Assembly (NCBI GenBank): GCA_027316975.1 | Contig: DAHVFL010000093.1 | Coordinates: 1-11,853, forward strand | Direction: 5' to 3' | DNA from: Chloroflexota bacterium | Lineage (GTDB): Bacteria > Chloroflexota > Ktedonobacteria > Ktedonobacterales > Ktedonobacteraceae | DNA length: 11,853 bases | Shown here: in pieces, positions 6,744 to 11,853 of the stretch | Position numbering within the stretch: the first letter of the stretch is position 1 | How the letters are laid out: each line of letters begins with the position of its first letter | Program-made: the position numbers and the translations under genes | Notes under the pieces: generated by a model | Databases searched by the model: none | The model's input: only the letters and a program-made list of their open reading frames with translations | Told to the model about the DNA's origin: nothing

Positions 6744-6769
6744 TACGGACGCGATGTATCGCGTCCGTA
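6744..6769. repeat. extragenic palindrome, GACGC family, copy 1
   Basis: The 12-nt arm TACGGACGCGAT (6744-6755) is complementary to 6758-6769, with GT at the centre. It lies between the convergent efp and dgkA genes, 51 nt after the efp stop, and could form a hairpin on either strand. With copy 2 it may act as a bidirectional terminator or transcript-end stabiliser. Confidence 0.75.
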
Positions 6770-6789
6770 TTACATGATCGTCGGTGCTA

Positions 6790-6811
6790 ACGGACGCGAT
6801 GTATCGCGTCC
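6790..6811. repeat. extragenic palindrome, GACGC family, copy 2
   Basis: These 22 bases are identical to 6745-6766 in copy 1, spaced 45 bp from it. Flanking bases differ: copy 2 continues CTACA, so on the minus strand it begins GTAGGGACGC, the skeleton also seen at 1739-1762. It lies 27 nt beyond the dgkA stop. Confidence 0.75.
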
Positions 6812-6838
6812 CTACATTTCTTAATTGTACCGGTTTAT

Positions 6839-7237
6839 TTAGTGATGGATCAGCGCCCACAGGTGCGGCCCGAAGACGAACAGCGCGATGATGATCGCCA
6901 TGATGGCGCTGAGTAGCACGGCTCCGGCTGCGACATCTTTGGCTGTTTTTGCCAGTGAATGGTAGGAAGGCGATGCCAGGTCTACACAGAGTTCGATGGC
7001 TGTGTTGAACATTTCCGCGATCAGAACCCCCGCGATTGCCACGAAGATGAGCGCAAATTCGATGGCAGAGATATGGAGAACGATGCCAAGCGCGCTGGCA
7101 ATGATGGCGAGGCTGATATGCACTTTCATGTTGAGCTGGGTGCGAATGGCGTGCCACAGGCCGCCGAAGGCAAAGCCAAATCCGGCCATAAATTTTGCCA
7201 GCCCTTTTCTCTGTGGCAGGGTGGGAGGAGTACTCAT
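6839..7237 (-). CDS. dgkA: diacylglycerol kinase / undecaprenol kinase family protein
   Basis: 132 aa, with three predicted membrane helices (about 40-57, 59-80 and 104-127). The family signature is clear: EMFNTAIELCVDL (75-87) and YHSLAKTAKDVAAGAVLL, in which Glu75, Asn78, Glu82 and the Lys-Asp pair match E. coli Glu69, Asn72, Glu76 and Lys94-Asp95. Enzymes of this family phosphorylate diacylglycerol or undecaprenol with ATP in the cytoplasmic membrane; Gram-positive members next to ybeY are mostly undecaprenol kinases, which I favour here. The residue aligned with E. coli Glu28 is Gln34. The ATG at 7237-7235 overlaps the ybeY stop in an ATGA arrangement, implying translational coupling; a TTG six codons earlier is possible but less likely. 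It is last in the polysaccharide-ybeY run, where recycling the lipid carrier would fit. Confidence 0.9.
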   Translation of the reverse strand: MSTPPTLPQRKGLAKFMAGFGFAFGGLWHAIRTQLNMKVHISLAIIASALGIVLHISAIEFALIFVAIAGVLIAEMFNTAIELCVDLASPSYHSLAKTAKDVAAGAVLLSAIMAIIIALFVFGPHLWALIHH

Positions 7238-7830
7238 GGTGAAAGTGTATTCCAATCAATGTCTTGCATGATAGATTCTTGCAAATGTACCATGGCGTGG
7301 TAGCCCTCTTCGTTCTGATCGTCGTAGCCAACCAGGTGCAAGGTGCCATGTGATAGCAGGTAAAGCAGTTCGTAGGTAGATGAATGGCCGGCCTGCTCTG
7401 CCTGTCGCGTGACCGCCGGCCAGGAGATAACGATATCGCCCAGGTTGGTGGGCATGTCGGATGGTGTGATGAACGCCGGATACGCCTTTTTCCCCGTATG
7501 CTCCTTGCCTGATTCTTCTCTCCCCTCAACTTCTTCGACCTGCCAGAGTTGGCCGGCGGGAGCATCAATGAGCGGCTCCTCGAGCAGGGGAAACGAAAGC
7601 ACATCGGTGGTTGTGTCCTGCTGGCGATACTGGCGGTTGAATGTTTGCATCTCGCTATCGTCCGTAATTACTAGCGAGAGCGTGACAGTGTGTGAGATAT
7701 GCACGGCCTGCAAAGTGCGGCTCACGGTAAGTTCCAGCAGCCCCGATGCAAGTATGTGCTGGAGCGTTGTATCGCTTGCCGCGCCGGTCAGATTGATATT
7801 ACAATCCAGTTGTACAAAATGCTCTTGCAT
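7234..7830 (-). CDS. ybeY: YbeY endoribonuclease-like rRNA maturation factor with altered zinc motif
   Basis: 198 aa against about 155 in E. coli. YbeY is a zinc-dependent single-strand RNase acting in 16S rRNA 3' maturation and ribosome quality control. Family features are LSLVITDDSEMQTFNRQYRQQDTTTDVLSFP in the N-terminal half, NLGDIVISWPAV, and the metal motif HGTLHLVGYDD. In the usual H-x3-H-x5-H motif, His161 and His165 are present but the third ligand is Asp171 (codon 7320-7318). About 40 extra residues, rich in Glu, Lys and Gly, lie between LSFPLLEEP and NLGDIV where the family usually has a short loop. I chose ATG 7830, 7 nt after the preceding stop; ATG 7875 would overlap the previous gene by 38 nt and has no good ribosome site. 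Adjacency to dgkA is a conserved pairing and supports the assignment. Confidence 0.9.
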   Translation of the reverse strand: MQEHFVQLDCNINLTGAASDTTLQHILASGLLELTVSRTLQAVHISHTVTLSLVITDDSEMQTFNRQYRQQDTTTDVLSFPLLEEPLIDAPAGQLWQVEEVEGREESGKEHTGKKAYPAFITPSDMPTNLGDIVISWPAVTRQAEQAGHSSTYELLYLLSHGTLHLVGYDDQNEEGYHAMVHLQESIMQDIDWNTLSP

Positions 7831-7837
7831 ATCATCT

Positions 7838-9034
7838 TTAGACTGTTTTCTGTTTGAGGGAAGCTTTACGCGCATCGCGTCCGAAGGCGACCATGAAGAC
7901 GATGAAACCGAATACCAGAATGCTGAAGAGGCTGATGGTGCGGTCCGTCAGGATAGCGGCCGCGGCCTGGCTGGTATTGGTGGTGAAGAGAGCGATCATG
8001 GCAAACATGCCGCCTTCGACGAGGCCAACCCCGCCGCCCGTGAATGGTACGACTGTGAGCAATGCTTCGCCGAGCGCGATGAAGAGCGAGGCGGCTATGA
8101 TATGTAGCAGGTTCCCGCTAATCAGCCCAAAGGCCAGGGCTACAAAGAAGAAGCGCAAGGACTCGCAGGCCCAGACGCCCACGGTTAATGTGCCTAAGCG
8201 GGGAACGCGGCGAAATGAGCCGAGCGTGCCTTCCTGGAAATGGTTGTAATGAGCGCGAAAACGAGTGGGCACGAGGCGAGCAATCTGCCTGGGAAAGGTG
8301 CGCAGGACGAATAGCGCGACAGCGCCAACAACAACCAGGGCGAGTGTAACGATCAGACCCGCTCTTAACTGGCCTGGCAAGTTTTCGTGCAGGCTGATAA
8401 TGACTGCCGGGATGAAGAGCATTAAAAGTACGAGCAGATCAAGCAAACGTTCCGCCAGGACGGTACCGAATGTGCGAGACGCGGGAAGGCCCGTTTCTGT
8501 GCGTAACAGGTAGGCGCGATAGAGGTCGCCCAGTTTGGCGGGAACGATGACATTGGCGAACCAGGAGATATAAAGAATTTCGAGCAGTTTTGGAAATTTG
8601 GGAAGATGCACGCCATTGGTTTTCGTATAGCCAATATTTTCTAGTAAGAAACGCCAGCGCAGGGTACGAATTGGGAATGAAAGGTAATAGGTGAGAAAGG
8701 CCGCGAGCAAGAACCAGATTTTCGCTGCCTTGATAGCAGCCCACGTTTGTTGTGGGTTGATATGGGCCTGTTTAGCAAAATACACCAGCGCCACTACGAC
8801 AATGACCAGGGGGACGATGGTGCGCCAGTTGAGCAGGCGTTTGCCGATTGAAAGTTGATCGGGGGTAATCTCCGGTTCCTGATTGCTCTCCTGCTGTAAT
8901 AATTCCGCTTTCTTTTTCTCTATATCCTCGGCAGGTATACTGGCTTCTATGATCGTGTTGTCAGTGGACACGCTACTCGTACTCGTATTCTGGGTTATCA
9001 ATTTATCCTCCGGGAACTTGCTAGTATTATGCAT
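7838..9034 (-). CDS. LPG_synthase_TM / UPF0104 family integral membrane protein
   Basis: 398 aa. A polar N-terminal tail of about 68 residues (rich in Ser/Thr, then Glu/Lys/Gln) precedes about eight hydrophobic segments from residue 72 to 385. Family-like motifs are SWFANVIVPAKLGDLYRAYLL (157-177, Pro165, Gly169, Asp170 and Arg173 notable), TVLAERLLDLLVLLML (191-206) and VVPFTGGGVGLVEGGMFAM (328-346). This matches the membrane domain shared with MprF flippases and AglD-type proteins. Members lack an enzymatic domain of their own and are thought to move lipid-linked substrates or glycolipids across the membrane. Here it overlaps the O-antigen-ligase gene by 8 nt, so transport of a glycolipid in the same pathway is a reasonable inference. 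No MprF-like synthase domain is present. Confidence 0.85.
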   Translation of the reverse strand: MHNTSKFPEDKLITQNTSTSSVSTDNTIIEASIPAEDIEKKKAELLQQESNQEPEITPDQLSIGKRLLNWRTIVPLVIVVVALVYFAKQAHINPQQTWAAIKAAKIWFLLAAFLTYYLSFPIRTLRWRFLLENIGYTKTNGVHLPKFPKLLEILYISWFANVIVPAKLGDLYRAYLLRTETGLPASRTFGTVLAERLLDLLVLLMLFIPAVIISLHENLPGQLRAGLIVTLALVVVGAVALFVLRTFPRQIARLVPTRFRAHYNHFQEGTLGSFRRVPRLGTLTVGVWACESLRFFFVALAFGLISGNLLHIIAASLFIALGEALLTVVPFTGGGVGLVEGGMFAMIALFTTNTSQAAAAILTDRTISLFSILVFGFIVFMVAFGRDARKASLKQKTV

Positions 9035-10652
9035 TGGGCATTACTCTCTCTAAACGGATAAGCGCGATGAGTAGTAACGCGATGAGACTGGTCAAACTAT
9101 GCACATACACATCATCGACAAAATTATGCACGCTTACAGTGATCAGGGCGGCGATCAAACCGATGGCTAGCGCGCGGTCGTTGGTAAGCATTCCGACGGT
9201 TTCGACCGGCCATGGTTGGCGGTAATGGCGAACCAGGCTGAGAGGGCGGAAGAGCAATGCCACTTTGTGCCTGGTACCCAGGGGCGCCTGGATAGGCGGT
9301 TGCGTCTGGAAAGGCAGCCCTTTTGCGCGTCTGCACCTTCTATTAATACGTTGTAAGATGCGCATTCCGGCGAAAAAGATGGCAAATAGGAAGAACAGGT
9401 AGACGATCAGGCCAATGGTTCCCATTTCGGCTGCAATGTTGATGTAGTAATTGTGCGCGTGTCCCAGCGGATCTACGAATATCGTGATGTGGTAGGGCGG
9501 GTAGGCGTCGGGGTAGTTGCCGATGCCTACGCCGAGAATGGGATGATCGAAGTACATGCGGAGTCCGGCGATCCAGTGAGCGAGGCGTTCGGCTGTCGAG
9601 AAGTCGGCGTTACTTGGTTCAACGAGCGAGATGCCCGTAAGCCCCAGGAATTTTAGCGCGGGACTGAAAAGGGACTGTGGTACCAGGCCTGCCAGTAATG
9701 CGGCGAGAAATCCCAGCAGGGCGATTCCCACGACGCGGAATATGGTAAGGATAGCGGGCATCCCGGCCAGCACGATAAAGACGAACGCTGCCGCGAGCGC
9801 GATTTCGGCTCCACGCGATTGTGACAGGAATTCGGCCAGCGCCAGCGCGATGGTGGCGATGCCTGCCAGGGTGCGGGTCAGCCAGTCGCGTCCCAGCAGG
9901 GTCAGGGCAAGAGTAATGCTCAACGGCAGGTTAATGTATGCCGCGAAAGGGTTGGGCTGGCCGAATGTGCCGTATACGCGCAGGATATCGCTGCGTATGA
10001 ATGACGCGGGGCCGAGATTAAGATACGCCTGGCTATACGCATAGAAAGCCTGCGTCACCCCGGCGATGCATACCAGGGCTATGATCGTCCATACCTGGCG
10101 GCGCGTGCGCAGGTACTGGCTACCCAGCAGGAGAATGACCAGCACCTCCAGCCATTTGCTGATCTCTTTCAGGCTATCCTTGACGTTGAGCGCTACCTTC
10201 ATTGAAAGCGCCATCGCGCCCAGCAAGGCCAGCATAGAGAGTATCACGTAGAATGGCACATGGGCGTTTTCGCGGTCGCGCAATCGAGTGTACTCCGGCA
10301 GTCCGCAGTTAATGAGCCAGCCAAGCGCGAGAAAGACGACGAGTATATCCGCGCTGTTGAGACGCAGCGCGCTGATGTCGATGTAGTCAAGCGATCCCCA
10401 GGGAATGGCGAATGGCAGCAGGTAGAGCGCTGTGCGCGGGCGCAAAATGGTCCATACCAGGACCGCGCTATAGAGAGGCAGGCGGATATTCCAGGGGAAT
10501 GGCGGAACGAGCAGCAAAAAAAGCAGTGCGGCGCAGGCGATCACGCCCACCACATTTGGCGCGGTGATGATTCCCTGGCCTCTGCTCCATAGCGATTGCA
10601 GCCATGAATCGCGGCGGGGTTGTGGGAACTCACCCGCTTCAGAAATTTGCAT
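9027..10652 (-). CDS. O-antigen ligase / polymerase family (Wzy/WaaL-like) membrane protein
   Basis: 541 aa, with about 12 hydrophobic segments and a large extracytoplasmic loop (about 320-402) before a membrane helix at 408-430. Wzy_C-type signatures are RVYGTFGQPNPFAAYINL (225-242), SQSRGAEIAL (277-286), ERLAHWIAGLRMYFDHPILGVGIGNY (355-380) and HAHNYYINIAAEMGTIGLI (398-416). His398/His400 in the loop are candidates for the functional residues known from WaaL. A soluble insertion of about 60 residues (433-492) precedes the final helices. Such proteins join or polymerise undecaprenyl-pyrophosphate-linked glycan on the outer face of the membrane; ligase and polymerase cannot be separated by sequence alone, and some members glycosylate proteins. 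The ATG at 10652 has no strong Shine-Dalgarno. It starts 38 nt after the decarboxylase gene. Confidence 0.88.
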   Translation of the reverse strand: MQISEAGEFPQPRRDSWLQSLWSRGQGIITAPNVVGVIACAALLFLLLVPPFPWNIRLPLYSAVLVWTILRPRTALYLLPFAIPWGSLDYIDISALRLNSADILVVFLALGWLINCGLPEYTRLRDRENAHVPFYVILSMLALLGAMALSMKVALNVKDSLKEISKWLEVLVILLLGSQYLRTRRQVWTIIALVCIAGVTQAFYAYSQAYLNLGPASFIRSDILRVYGTFGQPNPFAAYINLPLSITLALTLLGRDWLTRTLAGIATIALALAEFLSQSRGAEIALAAAFVFIVLAGMPAILTIFRVVGIALLGFLAALLAGLVPQSLFSPALKFLGLTGISLVEPSNADFSTAERLAHWIAGLRMYFDHPILGVGIGNYPDAYPPYHITIFVDPLGHAHNYYINIAAEMGTIGLIVYLFFLFAIFFAGMRILQRINRRCRRAKGLPFQTQPPIQAPLGTRHKVALLFRPLSLVRHYRQPWPVETVGMLTNDRALAIGLIAALITVSVHNFVDDVYVHSLTSLIALLLIALIRLERVMPNA

Positions 10653-10690
10653 ACGAATACATCACATTCTCAGGAAATGCGCGTACACTT

Positions 10691-11641
10691 CTATGAAACT
10701 GTCGTCAGGTGAGGAAGCTGCTTGCTAAACCATTCGATGGTGTGGCGCAGTCCTTCCTCTTTGCTCACCTGTAGCTGCCAGCCCAGGATGTGTTGCGCTT
10801 TGGTGATATCGGGGCGGCGGCGCTCCGGATCGTCGATGCGGCCTGGTTCAAACAGGATGGGAGAGGTGGCATTGCATAAGCCAATGATCGTCTCCGCGAA
10901 TTCAAGCACGGTATGTTCGTCGGTATTGCCGAGATTGATTACTTCGCCTGCCGTGGAGGGTTTGAACATGGCGAGCATTAGCCCCTCTACAAGGTCGCTC
11001 ACATAACAGATACTGCGTGTTTTGCTGCCATCTCCATAGATGGTCAGGGGTTTGTTTTGCAGCGCCTGGGTGATGAAATTAGGAATCATGCGACCGTCAT
11101 CGGCCTGGCTATTGGGGCCATAAGTGTTGAAGATGCGCACGATACGGGCATTGAGCTGGTATTGGCGATAGAACTCCATCGTCAATGTTTCGCCCAGGCG
11201 TTTGCTTTCGTCGTAGCAGGCGCGCGGCCCGATGGGGTTCACGTTGCCCCAGTAGTCCTCGCGCTGTGGATGCACCAGGGGATCGCCGTAAGCCTCGGAT
11301 GTCGAGCTGTACAGGAACATGGCGTGCTGCTGGAGCGCCTGTTGCAGCATCATATACGTCCCCTGGCTGTTGACCAGAATCGTTTCAATGGGGTTTTCCA
11401 TATAGCCGACCGGGCTGGCAGGGCTAGCCATATGATAGATGGCATCTGCCTCGAAGGTGAAAGGTTTGATGATATCGTGTTCTAAGAATGTAAAATGGGG
11501 ATGAGAGCGTAAGGATTCAATGTTGCGCTGTGATCCTGTCAGCAGATTATCTACGCATAGTACGCTGTGTCCGTCTTGCAATAAACGCGCACACAGGTGA
11601 GAACCGATAAAGCCAGCTCCGCCGGTAACAACGATTTTCAA
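10691..11641 (-). CDS. UDP-glucuronate decarboxylase (UDP-xylose synthase), extended SDR family
   Basis: 316 aa, a complete extended SDR. The NAD-binding glycine motif is GGAGFIGSH (7-15), with Asp31 at the end of strand 2. The active site has Ser112-Ser113-Thr114-Ser115-Glu116 and the catalytic pair Tyr143/Lys147 (YDESK). TSEAYGDPLVHP followed by YWGNVNPIGPRACYDESKR is the hallmark of UDP-glucuronate decarboxylases rather than generic epimerases; RIFNTYGP, YGDGSKTRS and the C-terminal ERRRPDI also fit. The enzyme converts UDP-glucuronate to UDP-xylose (or the 4-keto-pentose) with bound NAD in the cytoplasm, supplying sugar for surface polysaccharide. The start is TTG at 11641-11639, preceded by a strong GGAGG 9 nt away. 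It is first of the five-gene minus-strand run. dTDP-glucose dehydratase is the main alternative but fits less well. Confidence 0.93.
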   Translation of the reverse strand: MKIVVTGGAGFIGSHLCARLLQDGHSVLCVDNLLTGSQRNIESLRSHPHFTFLEHDIIKPFTFEADAIYHMASPASPVGYMENPIETILVNSQGTYMMLQQALQQHAMFLYSSTSEAYGDPLVHPQREDYWGNVNPIGPRACYDESKRLGETLTMEFYRQYQLNARIVRIFNTYGPNSQADDGRMIPNFITQALQNKPLTIYGDGSKTRSICYVSDLVEGLMLAMFKPSTAGEVINLGNTDEHTVLEFAETIIGLCNATSPILFEPGRIDDPERRRPDITKAQHILGWQLQVSKEEGLRHTIEWFSKQLPHLTTVS

Positions 11642-11707
11642 AGATGTGATCCTCCAGGTGATAAAGTAAGGAATAGTAACACTCTATGCTTGTTAGTTGC
11701 CTTATTT

Positions 11708-11713
11708 ATTATA
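11708..11713 (-). promoter_or_regulatory. TATAAT -10 element ahead of the UDP-glucuronate decarboxylase gene
   Basis: A perfect TATAAT on the minus strand lies 66 nt before the TTG start, in an AT-rich patch. No good -35 box is visible at 16-18 nt spacing (TGCCGG at 17), so the promoter may be weak, activator-dependent or not real. If used, it would drive the whole polysaccharide-ybeY-dgkA run. Confidence 0.45.
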
Positions 11714-11783
11714 CTTCATTGCCAGACGAACCGGCATTACAAAGGTAACGAAAATGGGATAGATGGTAAAGCCATGCGCACTA

Positions 11784-11853
11784 TCAATAATGATGTTGTT
11801 TGCGTTTCCAATGGCGGTACATAAATTCGTCGCCCAGGCTGAGGAAGCCCCAG
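11784..11853 (-). CDS. possible 3' end of a minus-strand gene (cut by window edge)
   Basis: From 11852 a minus-strand frame reads WGFLSLGDEF then MYRHWKRKQHHY and stops at TGA 11786-11784. The polar, basic ending looks like a real protein C-terminus, and the following 142 nt then contain the decarboxylase leader and its TATAAT box. Another minus-strand frame stays open to about 11740, so the reading frame is not certain. No family can be named from 22 residues. Confidence 0.35.
   Translation of the reverse strand, partial: WGFLSLGDEFMYRHWKRKQHHY

Noticed and set aside
7831..7875. Longer ybeY start at ATG 7875
   Set aside because: It overlaps the preceding gene by 38 nt, lacks a good ribosome site, and adds residues not expected in YbeY.
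11597..11824. Plus-strand 75-aa frame at the right end
   Set aside because: It starts inside the decarboxylase gene on the opposite strand, has no ribosome site and crosses that gene's promoter region.

Overview
The window is mid-GC bacterial chromosome. I infer a Chloroflexota genome, most likely of the Ktedonobacteria type. The inference rests on three things: ybeY-dgkA order as in Gram-positive genomes, several TTG starts with purine-rich Shine-Dalgarno sites, and GC-rich extragenic palindromes with a GTAG/GACGC skeleton that I associate with that group. No rRNA, tRNA or taxon-specific marker is present, so the assignment is a judgement from style.

Layout. (1) 1-73: 5' end of a minus-strand gene cut by the window edge. 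(2) 212-1642, minus: a membrane glycosyltransferase with a GtrA-type membrane domain ahead of a GT2 domain. (3) 1643-2039: a gene-free stretch with two inverted-repeat structures, one a 17-bp perfect inverted repeat enclosing 123 bp. (4) 2040-5001, plus: an OmpR/PhoB response regulator, its sensor histidine kinase, and a membrane-anchored YceI-like protein. (5) 5140-5931, plus: a helical HEAT/ARM-like protein of unknown function. (6) 6127-6693, plus: elongation factor P, preceded by a consensus sigma70-type promoter whose -35 box overlaps the stop codon of the previous gene, and by a leader with a 27-bp perfect hairpin. (7) 6744-6811: two near-identical palindromes between convergent genes. 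(8) 11641 down to 6839, minus: a five-gene run encoding UDP-glucuronate decarboxylase, an O-antigen ligase/polymerase-type membrane protein, an LPG_synthase_TM (UPF0104) membrane protein, YbeY, and a DgkA/undecaprenol-kinase family protein. (9) 11784-11853: probable 3' end of another minus-strand gene.

How the genes may work together. The minus-strand run joins surface-polysaccharide functions (sugar nucleotide supply, polymer ligation or polymerisation, lipid-linked transport) to a lipid kinase that may recycle undecaprenol. The last four genes are tightly spaced: 38-nt gap, 8-nt overlap, 7-nt gap and a 4-nt ATGA overlap. The rRNA-maturation factor YbeY lies inside this run. The GtrA-GT2 protein at the left end probably makes and moves a polyprenyl-phosphate sugar. 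The plus-strand two-component system probably senses an envelope signal, with YceI as a possible output.

I found no convincing undescribed multi-gene system. The most interesting points are residue- and structure-level: Asn at the EF-P tip position normally held by modified Lys/Arg, Asp in place of the third zinc His of YbeY plus an insertion, the reversed domain order of the GtrA-GT2 protein, the efp promoter/leader, and the palindrome family.
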